Position numbers and translations under genes: made by a program. From contig CAWKFM010000003.1 of the NCBI GenBank assembly GCA_963849065.1, positions 1 to 64,000 of the forward strand: DNA of 64,000 bases, written 5' to 3'. Position 1 is the first letter of the stretch, and each line of letters begins with the position of its first letter. Positions 35,444-43,553 of the stretch are shown here, piece by piece. A model generated the notes under the pieces. That model was not told the DNA's origin, searched no databases, and was given only the letters and a program-made list of their open reading frames with translations. Source of the stretch: TOLSYN sp963849065. Lineage in GTDB: Bacteria; Acidobacteriota; Terriglobia; Terriglobales; Acidobacteriaceae.

Positions 35444-37264
35444 ATGAGTTTCGAACCAATTGAGAACTATGGGGCAATCGGCAACATGCGCTCGATTGCC
35501 CTAGTAGGCATGAATGGGTCTGTAGATTTTCTCTGCTATCCGGATTTCGATTCACCTACCGTCTTTGCAGCTTTGCTCGATGACGAGCAAGGCGGGCGAT
35601 TTCAGATTGAGCCTCAGCTCAAGAACCGGCGAGTGCGCCAGCTTTACCTGCCTGACACCAATATTCTGGTAACGCGGTTTCTTGCCGACGAAGGCGTTGC
35701 AGAGCTGACCGATTACATGCCCATTGGAAACGACAGGACAGAACCCAACGAAATTATCCGGACGGTCACCGTAGTCAGGGGCGATGTCAGTTTCAAGATG
35801 ATGTGCCAGCCCCGCTTCCACTATGCAAGCTGCGGGCACACGGTTCTGATTCAGGACCAGTGCGCAGTTTTTACCCCGCTGGATCCTGTCAACTGTCCGC
35901 CGATGGCTCTTTACTCCACGATTCCCTTGCAAGGAGAAGCTCAGGACGCCACCGCCCAATTTCGCCTAAGTGCAGGGGAAAGTGTCACGTTCCTGTTTGG
36001 CAGGACCCGCTCTCCGAAGCAACCGCCGGAGATGGAGCGCGTAGGAGAGCGCTTCCACCAGACGGCACGCTTCTGGAGAAAATGGATCGCAAAATCAAAG
36101 TACAAAGGACGCTGGCGGGAGATGGTCAACCGCTCGGCATTGATGCTGAAATTGCTGATCAGCCGCGAACATGGCTCGCTGATTGCCGCGCCAACATTCT
36201 CGCTGCCGGAGGAAATCGGCGGGGTGCGTAACTGGGACTATCGCTTCACCTGGCTCCGCGATGGAGCGTTCACGCTTTACGCTCTCATACGCCTCGGATT
36301 TGTGGAAGAGGCGGAGGCATTTATCGGCTGGCTGAAAGATCGCCTGAGTGATGACGCCGAGCGTGGTCCTTTGCAGGTCATGTATGGAGTGGATGGCCGC
36401 CGAAAGCTGGACGAGATTACTCTCGACCAGCTGGGTGGTTATGAGAAGTCGGCCCCGGTGCGAATTGGAAACGCGGCCTATCAGCAACTCCAATTGGATA
36501 TTTATGGCGAGATGATGGACTCCGTCTATCTGGCCAATAAATATGGAACTGCCGTTACCTACGCCGGGTGGCTGAATGTGCAGCGGATTCTGGTTTGGCT
36601 GGGAAACAATTGGCAACGGCCCGATGAAGGAATTTGGGAGGTGCGGGGCGGCGCACGGGAGTTTCTGCACTCGCGATTCATGTGCTGGGTGGCGTTCGAC
36701 CGCGCCATTCGCCTGGCGCAAAAGCGCTCTTTGTCCGCGCCACTGCAAGACTGGCTGAATACGCGGGATGCGATTCGTGACGATATCTTCACCAACTTTT
36801 GGGATGAAGAGCTGCAGTCGTTCGTGCAGTCGAAGGGCTCCAAGGACCTGGATGCCTCGGTGTTGCTGATGCCATTAATGCGCTTCATCAGCCCGGTGGA
36901 CCCACTGTGGCTTTCAACTCTGCAGGCGATCGAAAGCCGGCTGGTGGAAGATACACTCGTCCATCGCTATGAGGCCGAACGCACTCACGTGGACGGAATG
37001 CCGGGCGGCGAGGGTAGCTTCACGGCCTGCTCCTTCTGGTACATTGAGTGCCTTGCGCGAGCCGGACAGTTGGAAAAAGCTCAGTTGCTGTTTGAGAAGC
37101 TGCTGGGCTATGCCAACCATCTCGGACTTTACTCAGAGCAGCTAGGCTCAAATGGTCAGCACTTGGGAAACTTTCCCCAGGCGTTTACGCATCTTGCGCT
37201 GATCAGCGCCGCAACTTATCTGGACAGGGTGCTTTCAGGAGAGGACGGGGCAGTGTGGAGGTAA
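35444..37264 (+). CDS. Glycoside hydrolase family 15 protein (glucoamylase/trehalase-like)
   Basis: 606 aa from the ATG at 35444 (MSFEPIENYGAIGNMRSIAL, the usual opening of this family). VRNWDYRFTWLRDGAFTLYA holds the WDYRxxWxRD substrate site with a conserved acidic residue, and NLGNFPQAFTHLALI-type sequence closes the (α/α)6 barrel. Cytoplasmic members of this group hydrolyse trehalose or glucans. No signal peptide. Stands alone. Confidence 0.85.
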   Translation: MSFEPIENYGAIGNMRSIALVGMNGSVDFLCYPDFDSPTVFAALLDDEQGGRFQIEPQLKNRRVRQLYLPDTNILVTRFLADEGVAELTDYMPIGNDRTEPNEIIRTVTVVRGDVSFKMMCQPRFHYASCGHTVLIQDQCAVFTPLDPVNCPPMALYSTIPLQGEAQDATAQFRLSAGESVTFLFGRTRSPKQPPEMERVGERFHQTARFWRKWIAKSKYKGRWREMVNRSALMLKLLISREHGSLIAAPTFSLPEEIGGVRNWDYRFTWLRDGAFTLYALIRLGFVEEAEAFIGWLKDRLSDDAERGPLQVMYGVDGRRKLDEITLDQLGGYEKSAPVRIGNAAYQQLQLDIYGEMMDSVYLANKYGTAVTYAGWLNVQRILVWLGNNWQRPDEGIWEVRGGAREFLHSRFMCWVAFDRAIRLAQKRSLSAPLQDWLNTRDAIRDDIFTNFWDEELQSFVQSKGSKDLDASVLLMPLMRFISPVDPLWLSTLQAIESRLVEDTLVHRYEAERTHVDGMPGGEGSFTACSFWYIECLARAGQLEKAQLLFEKLLGYANHLGLYSEQLGSNGQHLGNFPQAFTHLALISAATYLDRVLSGEDGAVWR

Positions 37265-37377
37265 AGGGTCCCCAACGGAATTCGTAGCAAAATCAACCGG
37301 TCCTGTCCAAGAAACAGCTCTGTGCCACGCTTGGACGGGTACGCGGCAACGGATGCCGCTCCGGCGCGGCCGCTCGG

Positions 37378-37779
37378 CTACTCGGTGACGGAATGAAGGT
37401 CGAGGGATTCCACACCGAGGAGGCGGAATGCTTCTGGCATGGTCCGCACCACGTGGACCTTGTCGCGGGTTTGGCTAGCGAGCATTTCATACATCCGGGC
37501 CAAGCCATAGGTTACGTTCTGGGGTGCGACCAGCACCACGGCGCGACGAATGTCATTGGGGACTACGGGCGGATTTTCCGCGATCCATCCGATGGCGCCC
37601 GCGGAGACCTCGGTGGACTGCACCCCCGAACAATCGGTGACACAGGTGGGGTACCGGTGGACGGCATTCCACTCGAGCGCTTGCTGGTAGCAGTTCAACA
37701 GCACCTCGTCGGTCACGGTGCCTTCAAGACGGACGAAGAGAACCCGCTTCATCTCGTCTATGCTCAGAAATCTACCCAT
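37378..37779 (-). CDS. Small conserved-looking hypothetical protein (STAS/SpoIIAA-like pattern)
   Basis: 133 aa from the ATG at 37779 (GAGG upstream). MKRVLFVRLEGTVTDEVLLN followed by YPTCVTDCSGVQSTEVSAG alternates strands and helices like the SpoIIAA-like/STAS fold found in many small acidobacterial proteins. No catalytic residues are evident. The fold assignment is tentative. Confidence 0.55.
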   Translation of the reverse strand: MGRFLSIDEMKRVLFVRLEGTVTDEVLLNCYQQALEWNAVHRYPTCVTDCSGVQSTEVSAGAIGWIAENPPVVPNDIRRAVVLVAPQNVTYGLARMYEMLASQTRDKVHVVRTMPEAFRLLGVESLDLHSVTE

Positions 37780-38268
37780 CGCAAACCTCGGAAATCCGTT
37801 TGATCCACGGCCGCGGAAGCCGAATGGACGCAGGAGCAGTAACTTTGGATCGTAGTTGGTTTGGATGCAGCCTTTCGAACGATCGAGGTACGGCAGCAAG
37901 GAATTTTGCAGGAAAACCGGAGGAGCGAGCCTGGGCGAAGGTCGAAATGCGGCAGGTGAGGTGATTCTGTTTCGCGTAACCAGCAGAGAAATAACGAGAT
38001 GTCGTCATACGACCGTTTGTGGCCTGACGCTCCCTGGCGTCTGGAGGCGCGCGATGCTGCGTAGAAATGGCAATGCTTCTCGGTTTAATATTAGCTTTAT
38101 TAATAGTAAGAGCGTTGTCTTGGCAGTGTACACTTAGGGACACCCAACGGCCCGGGTACGCTCACAGGCAGTCAGCCCGGCGTAGACCGATGCATTTCTT
38201 TACGTTTTTCCGGCATTCCGGATCGATTACTGCTGACGCAGCCGCATTCATTTAAGGAGGAATTGGTA
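37780..38268 (+). other. Leader region upstream of ilvB
   Basis: About 490 bases without a convincing gene. It must hold promoters for the divergent small gene (37779) and for ilvB. I looked for a leader peptide rich in branched-chain codons with a terminator hairpin and did not find one. AAGGAGG lies at 38254-38260, just before the ilvB start. Confidence 0.4.
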
Positions 38269-40026
38269 ATGAGCGATCAACCTGCATCCACCGCCAGCCA
38301 ACCTACGCGCCTCACTGGCGCTGAGATCGTCTGGGCCACCCTCGAGGGCGAGGGCGTTCGGGAAGTATTCGGCTATCCCGGTGGAGCGATCCTGCCTGTC
38401 TACGACGCGCTGCGCAAGTACCCCATCCGCCATATTCTGGTGCGCCACGAACAGAGCGCCGCGCACGCGGCCGACGGCTACGCGCGCGCCTCGGGCAAGG
38501 TTGGCGTCGCGGTTGCGACCTCCGGCCCGGCGGCCACCAATCTGGTCACCGGCATCGCCACGGCGATGATGGACTCGGTGCCGCTGGTTTGCATTACGGG
38601 GCAGATCTCCTCGAAGCTGCTGGGTACAGACGCCTTCCAGGAAGTAGATATCACCGGCGTGACCCTGCCGATCACCAAGCACAACTACATTGTGACCCGC
38701 CCGGAGGACATCGCCGGGGTGCTACGCGAGGCCTTTATGGTGGCGCGCTCGGGACGTCCCGGGCCGGTGCTGGTGGACATTACCAAGGATGCGCAGCAGG
38801 GGCTGGCCGATTTTGATTTTGCCGCCGCCGAGCCGACTCCGCACCGCCCGCACCCGATGCTTTCGGCCGAGCAGGCTGCCATCAGCGAATCCATCGAGCT
38901 GATCCTGGGAGCCAAGCGGCCGATCATCCTGGCCGGCCACGGCATTATGGAATCCGGCGCCATGGACCAGGTTCGCACCCTGGCCGAGCGCCTGCAGATT
39001 CCCGTGGCCTCGACGCTGCTGGGCCTGGGCGCCTTCCCTGCCTCGCATGAACTTTCGCTGGGCATGATGGGCATGCACGGCGAGGCGTGGGTGAACCAGG
39101 CCATCCAGCAGTCCGATCTGTTGATTGCCTGCGGCATGCGCTTCGACGACCGGGTGACCGGCGTGCTGACCAACTACGCGCCCAACGCCAAGAAGATCCA
39201 CATCGAGATCGACCCCGCCGAGGTCAACAAGAACGTGAAGGTGGACGTGGCGCTGATCGGCGATCTGCGCGAGATTCTGGAGACCATTCTGCCGCGCATT
39301 GCGCCGCGCAAGGACAACACCTGGATCAAAGCGGTGACCGTTCTGAAGGGCGACGCCGCGGTGCGCGACATCAAGAACCTGCCCGACCTTGGGCACCTGT
39401 ATGCGGCACACGTAATTAACGACCTCTGGCGCGCCACCGACGGCAAAGCGATTATCGTCACCGACGTGGGCCAGCACCAGATGTGGGAGGCGCAGTATTA
39501 CAAGCACGACGCGCCGCGCACCCTGATTACCTCAGGCGGATTGGGGACCATGGGATTCGCGCTGCCGGCCGCCATGGGCGCCAAGATCGCCTGCCCGGAC
39601 AAGGAAGTCTGGGTCATCGCAGGCGACGGCGGCTTCCAGATGACCGCAGCCGAGCTTTCCACCATTGCCCAGGAGAACCTGAACATCAACATTGCCATCA
39701 TCAACAACGGCTTCCTCGGCATGGTGCGGCAGTGGCAGGAGTTCATGTATGAGCGCAACTACTCCTGCGTGAAGATTCTTTCGCCCGACTTTGTGAAGCT
39801 GGCCGACGCCCACGGCATTGCGGGTACGACGGTGAACAACCGCGCCGGGGTTCTGCCCGCGGTGGACCAGGCGCGGAAGACCGAAGGGCCGTTCCTGATC
39901 AACTTCCACGTGGAGAAAGAGGACGCGGTGTACCCGATGATCGCTCCCGGCTCTGCGCTGGACGAGATGATCCGCCGGCCGTCGAACGCGCCTAACCCGC
40001 TGATCGAGACCTCGGAAGAGCCGTAA
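38269..40026 (+). CDS. ilvB: Acetolactate synthase large subunit
   Basis: 585 aa from the ATG at 38269, eight bases after AAGGAGG; the upstream TTG is not needed. YPGGAILPVYDAL and VRHEQSAAHAADGYARASG carry the catalytic Glu; GDGGFQMTAAELSTIAQENL followed by NNGFLGMVRQWQ is the TPP site. First enzyme of valine, leucine and isoleucine synthesis. ilvN follows after 62 nt. Confidence 0.95.
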   Translation: MSDQPASTASQPTRLTGAEIVWATLEGEGVREVFGYPGGAILPVYDALRKYPIRHILVRHEQSAAHAADGYARASGKVGVAVATSGPAATNLVTGIATAMMDSVPLVCITGQISSKLLGTDAFQEVDITGVTLPITKHNYIVTRPEDIAGVLREAFMVARSGRPGPVLVDITKDAQQGLADFDFAAAEPTPHRPHPMLSAEQAAISESIELILGAKRPIILAGHGIMESGAMDQVRTLAERLQIPVASTLLGLGAFPASHELSLGMMGMHGEAWVNQAIQQSDLLIACGMRFDDRVTGVLTNYAPNAKKIHIEIDPAEVNKNVKVDVALIGDLREILETILPRIAPRKDNTWIKAVTVLKGDAAVRDIKNLPDLGHLYAAHVINDLWRATDGKAIIVTDVGQHQMWEAQYYKHDAPRTLITSGGLGTMGFALPAAMGAKIACPDKEVWVIAGDGGFQMTAAELSTIAQENLNINIAIINNGFLGMVRQWQEFMYERNYSCVKILSPDFVKLADAHGIAGTTVNNRAGVLPAVDQARKTEGPFLINFHVEKEDAVYPMIAPGSALDEMIRRPSNAPNPLIETSEEP

Positions 40027-40088
40027 AACCGGAAGAGCCGTAGGACGGGAAGAGTCCGACAAAATTTTTGACCTGGAGAAAGTGGCTT

Positions 40089-40694
40089 ATGTTGCACACA
40101 TTCGTCGCACTGGTGGAAGACAAGCCCGGCGCGCTCACTCGCGTCGCTTCGCTCTTCCGGCGCCTGAACATCAACATCATTTCGCTGACCGTGGGCCACT
40201 CGGAGCGCCCCGACGTGTCGCGGATGACGATCGTAGCCGAAGCCGCGCCCGGCGCGGGCCATCGCGTCAAGGCCTCGCTGTTCAAGATTGAAAACGTGAT
40301 CGACGTAGACGACGTGGGACAACTCTCCTGCGTTACGCGCGAACTGGCTCTCATCAAGGTAGCGGCCACGCCGGCCACCCGCGCTCCCATCTTCCAATTG
40401 GCCGAGGTCTTCCGCGCCCGCGTGGTCGATCTGGCGCCGGAGTCGCTGATGCTGGAGATCACCGGTGTTGCGTCGAAGATCGAAGGGCTGATCCAGGTCT
40501 TGAGCGAAGGCAACAACCACATTCTGGAAATCTCCCGGACGGGACGCATGGTGATGCGCCGCGGTCAGCATACCTCGCGTGTGCTGGACGCCATGCGCGT
40601 CTCCAGCCCGGAAGAGGAGCCGATCATTCCGGTCAACACCGGCAGTGGCAGCGACCTGGGCGTGCTCGCCGGCGATCCCAACCATCCGCTGTGA
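40089..40694 (+). CDS. ilvN: Acetolactate synthase small (regulatory) subunit
   Basis: 201 aa from the ATG at 40089. An N-terminal ACT domain (HTFVALVEDKPGALTRVASL, NINIISLTVGHSE) binds the feedback inhibitor valine; a second ALS_ss_C domain follows. Works with IlvB. The usual next gene ilvC is not present; a terminator follows. Confidence 0.95.
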   Translation: MLHTFVALVEDKPGALTRVASLFRRLNINIISLTVGHSERPDVSRMTIVAEAAPGAGHRVKASLFKIENVIDVDDVGQLSCVTRELALIKVAATPATRAPIFQLAEVFRARVVDLAPESLMLEITGVASKIEGLIQVLSEGNNHILEISRTGRMVMRRGQHTSRVLDAMRVSSPEEEPIIPVNTGSGSDLGVLAGDPNHPL

Positions 40695-40720
40695 TTGATT
40701 GAAATCGTGATTACTACACA

Positions 40721-40746
40721 GGCCACCGGACACGGTGGCCTTTTTC
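40721..40746 (+). terminator. Rho-independent terminator of ilvBN
   Basis: GGCCACC (40721-40727) pairs with GGTGGCC (40734-40740) around GGACAC and is followed by TTTTTCTTTC. A textbook terminator 27 nt after the ilvN stop. Confidence 0.9.
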
Positions 40747-40800
40747 TTTCTCCGCGCCAGGAATCGCGGAACAACGGGGAAGAACCGCGGCAGTCTGGTA

Positions 40801-40846
40801 TTTACAATGTGGTCATATTATACTGGTCACATTGGTGGAGGTTTTC
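40801..40846 (+). promoter_or_regulatory. Promoter/operator of the Phd/VapC-type pair
   Basis: TATACT at 40819-40824 is a likely -10. It lies inside a dyad, ATGTG (40807-40811) ... CACAT (40828-40832), with two GGTCA direct repeats, fitting autorepression by the Phd-type antitoxin. TGGAGG precedes the start. Confidence 0.45.
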
Positions 40847-41071
40847 ATGAAGCAGATCGCGGCCGCGCGGTTCAAGGCTCAGTGCCTTGCGATCATGGAT
40901 CACGTGCAGCAAAGTGGTGAACCGGTTGTGATTACCAAGCATGGCAAGCCTGTGGTGCAGTTAGTTCCGGCGCAAAAGAACCAGGATGACATTTTCGGCT
41001 ACATGATCGGCAAGGCCAGGATTGTCGGCGATGTCATGAACACGGTTCCTGCGAAGGATTGGAATTTGTGA
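40847..41071 (+). CDS. Phd/YefM-family antitoxin
   Basis: 74 aa from the ATG at 40847 (TGGAGG five bases before). MKQIAAARFKAQCLAIMDHV then GEPVVITKHGKPVVQLVPA is the Phd/YefM DNA-binding fold; the C-terminal tail binds the toxin. Overlaps the PIN gene by 4 nt. Confidence 0.85.
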   Translation: MKQIAAARFKAQCLAIMDHVQQSGEPVVITKHGKPVVQLVPAQKNQDDIFGYMIGKARIVGDVMNTVPAKDWNL

Positions 41072-41457
41072 TCCTGCTCGATACGCACGTTCTGGTTTGG
41101 CTGTCTCTTGAGCCGTCAAGACTCTCTAAAAAAGCAGTTGCCGCAATTCGGGAGGCGCGAGCCGGCGATGGGATTGCAATTGCCTCCATCTCAATTTGGG
41201 AACTGGCGTGGCTAGCTCAGAATGGCCCCATTGAGACCGCTGAGCCGGTGAATGATTTTGTACGACAGTGTGTTTCCAAGGTGATCGTCCGTTCCATCAC
41301 GACGAAGATTGCCTCGGTCGCTGTTGGCTTTCCAGATTCCTACCCTCGTGACCCGCAGGACCGTCTCATCGGGGCGACTTCCGTTGTCGAGGATATGCCA
41401 CTCGTCACCGCCGACAAGCGGATTCGCCGGTCCAAATTGGTAAAGACCATCTGGTAG
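41068..41457 (+). CDS. vapC: VapC-type PIN-domain toxin
   Basis: 129 aa from a GTG that overlaps the antitoxin TGA (GTGA), with AAGGA upstream. ILLDTHVLVWL supplies the first Asp, SISIWELAWL the Glu, and DPQDRLIGATSVVEDMPLVT with ADKRI the remaining acidic residues of the PIN RNase site. Cuts RNA, typically tRNA or rRNA, when free of antitoxin. Confidence 0.85.
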   Translation: MILLDTHVLVWLSLEPSRLSKKAVAAIREARAGDGIAIASISIWELAWLAQNGPIETAEPVNDFVRQCVSKVIVRSITTKIASVAVGFPDSYPRDPQDRLIGATSVVEDMPLVTADKRIRRSKLVKTIW

Positions 41458-41565
41458 CCGCTGACAGAACTCCTTACGCCACCTTGACTTATACGACCTT
41501 CTCATAGAAGCTCACTGTCCCGAATAGGAGCTACCTTTAGCTTTGTGGGGTCGGGGTTATGGGGG

Positions 41566-43518
41566 TCAGGGCTGCGGCGGCGCCATCGACACGCGCTGCG
41601 CTATGCCTGGGATGCTGATGGGAAGGTGGCCGCGGGCGGGGATTTCTCCGAAGAGAAACTTGGCGGCGCTCTCCTCGGAGACCTGTGCGCTGGAAAAGGT
41701 GCAGACGTAGTTCTGGATGGCGGGATAGTGGGCGATGAGGTAGGGATTGCCCATGGCGACGACCACGGTTTTGGCTGCGGCGGCCTTGAGCAGATCGGCC
41801 AGTAGCGCCGACGATCCGCTGGCCAGTGCGGGCGAGCCGCTGTCGGCGGCGGGCATGCGCCCGGGGGTTGGAATGGCATAGACGGCGGCAACGATGCGCT
41901 CGGCCGTGGCGGCGGCCGCGAGCACCTGCGGCGCAAGTGCGGGAGCCAGCGCGTCGTCAACGTAAACAATGTGGGCGTCGGGCACGCGGTCGCGGATTTC
42001 GCGCGCCAGCGCACGTCCGTTTTCGCTGCGCACGTCGTCGGTAAAAACCAGCACCAGCAGATGATTCCCCGGTGCCACGGCGGAGTGATAGGCAAACTGC
42101 GGAGTGGCCTGCGAGCCAAGCGGCAGAGGCAGCAGCTTGAATTGCGCCGGAGGATTTTGCGGCGCGGATGCGGGGGCGATTGCTTGGGCTTGATCTGTTT
42201 GCGACAGAGGCGACACGGGCACGGGCGCGCTCTGCCGGACCAGCGTGACCGCATCGTCGGCCATCTCCTGGGCAATGGCGGCGTTATCCGGACGCTCCAG
42301 CGCGGAGGTGACGGCGTTGAGATCGACGAAGCGGTTGCGCTGCAGTCCAAGTGCGGCCTTGGCGCGTAGCAGTTTGAGCACCGACCGGTCGATGCGGCTC
42401 TCGGACAGTTCGCCGCTCTCCACGGCCTGCAAGACCCCATTGTAGGCGCCATCGAGATCGCCGGGGATGAGGATGAGGTCGGCTCCGGCCCGCAGGGCTT
42501 CAACCGCGGCGCGGCCCGAACTTTGCGGCGTGTTGCCGCCGAAGATGCGGGTGAGACCGTTCATGTCCATCGCATCGGTCACAATAATGCCGTGGAAGCC
42601 CAGCTCGGTTTGCAGCAGTCCGGTGGTGATGATGGCGGAGATGGTGGCGGGACGGTTGGGATCGGGCTCCAGCGACGGCACCAGGAGATGGCCCACCATG
42701 ACGGAATCGACCCCGGCGGCAATGGCGGCGCGGAAGGGCGCGAACTCGACCTGATCGAGGCGCTGGCGGCTGGCATCGACGCGCGCGAGCGCCAGATGGG
42801 AGTCGGTGCTGGTGTCTCCGTGGCCGGGAAAATGTTTGGCGGTGGCCATGCCGCCTCCGGCGTGGACTCCGCGAATGAAGGCCGCGACCATGGCGCTGAC
42901 CTCGGCGGGATCTTCGCCAAAGGCGCGAGTGTTGATGATCGGATTATCGGGATTGGAGTTGACGTCGGCGTCAGGATAGAAGTTCCAATGGATTCCGATG
43001 GCGCGGGCCTCGGCGGCGGTAATGCGTCCGAACTGATAGGCGTATTCGGCGCTGCCGGTGGCCCCGATGGCCATGGCGTGCGGAAAGCCAGTGCCGCCCT
43101 GGAAGCGCATGGGCAGGCCGCGCTCGAAGTCGGCGGCAAACAGCAGCGGCAGCGGACTATCGGCCTGAAGCTGGTTGGTAAGCGCGGCAGCGTCGAGCGG
43201 ACTGTCCTTCACCAGCAGTCCGCTTTCGACCGAAGAGGTGATGCCGAAGGAGCCGAGATGGTAGGTCAGCATCTCGTCGCGCAGGCGGGCGTAGTCGGGG
43301 CCGTCGGGGTTCATGAACTCCACCCTGGCCCAGACCATGAACAGCTGGCCGACCTTTTCCTTCAGCGACATCCTGTGCAGGGTACGTTCGGCCCAGCGGG
43401 CGCCGGTGGGGTCGCGGTCGGCGGACTTTTTGGCCGGAGCCGGGCTCGCCGTTGCCAGGCCAACCAGTACCAAAAGAATAAGGACAAGCCGCAATCGAAT
43501 GCGCATCTTGAAAACCAT
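41566..43518 (-). CDS. nagZ: Glycoside hydrolase family 3 (NagZ-like β-N-acetylglucosaminidase) with C-terminal domain
   Basis: 650 aa from the ATG at 43518, which opens a signal peptide (MRIRLRLVLILLVLVGLATA). KHFPGHGDTSTDSHLALARV is the NagZ-type loop with the Asp/His catalytic pair, and GIIVTDAMDMNGL holds the nucleophile Asp. Beyond residue 420 is an α/β GH3 C-terminal domain, longer than in E. coli NagZ. Removes GlcNAc from peptidoglycan fragments, here outside the cytoplasm. Divergent from the NamZ fusion. Confidence 0.85.
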   Translation of the reverse strand: MVFKMRIRLRLVLILLVLVGLATASPAPAKKSADRDPTGARWAERTLHRMSLKEKVGQLFMVWARVEFMNPDGPDYARLRDEMLTYHLGSFGITSSVESGLLVKDSPLDAAALTNQLQADSPLPLLFAADFERGLPMRFQGGTGFPHAMAIGATGSAEYAYQFGRITAAEARAIGIHWNFYPDADVNSNPDNPIINTRAFGEDPAEVSAMVAAFIRGVHAGGGMATAKHFPGHGDTSTDSHLALARVDASRQRLDQVEFAPFRAAIAAGVDSVMVGHLLVPSLEPDPNRPATISAIITTGLLQTELGFHGIIVTDAMDMNGLTRIFGGNTPQSSGRAAVEALRAGADLILIPGDLDGAYNGVLQAVESGELSESRIDRSVLKLLRAKAALGLQRNRFVDLNAVTSALERPDNAAIAQEMADDAVTLVRQSAPVPVSPLSQTDQAQAIAPASAPQNPPAQFKLLPLPLGSQATPQFAYHSAVAPGNHLLVLVFTDDVRSENGRALAREIRDRVPDAHIVYVDDALAPALAPQVLAAAATAERIVAAVYAIPTPGRMPAADSGSPALASGSSALLADLLKAAAAKTVVVAMGNPYLIAHYPAIQNYVCTFSSAQVSEESAAKFLFGEIPARGHLPISIPGIAQRVSMAPPQP

Positions 43519-43553
43519 AGCACCTACAATGGGAAACGGCACGGAGTAGCTGA

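Noticed and set aside
37900..38268. Attenuator or riboswitch before ilvB
   Set aside because: No leader peptide with runs of Leu/Val/Ile codons and no terminator hairpin could be found.
38722..39507. Long antisense ORFs over ilvB and other GC-rich genes
   Set aside because: Typical shadows in GC-rich DNA; the sense genes are unambiguous.
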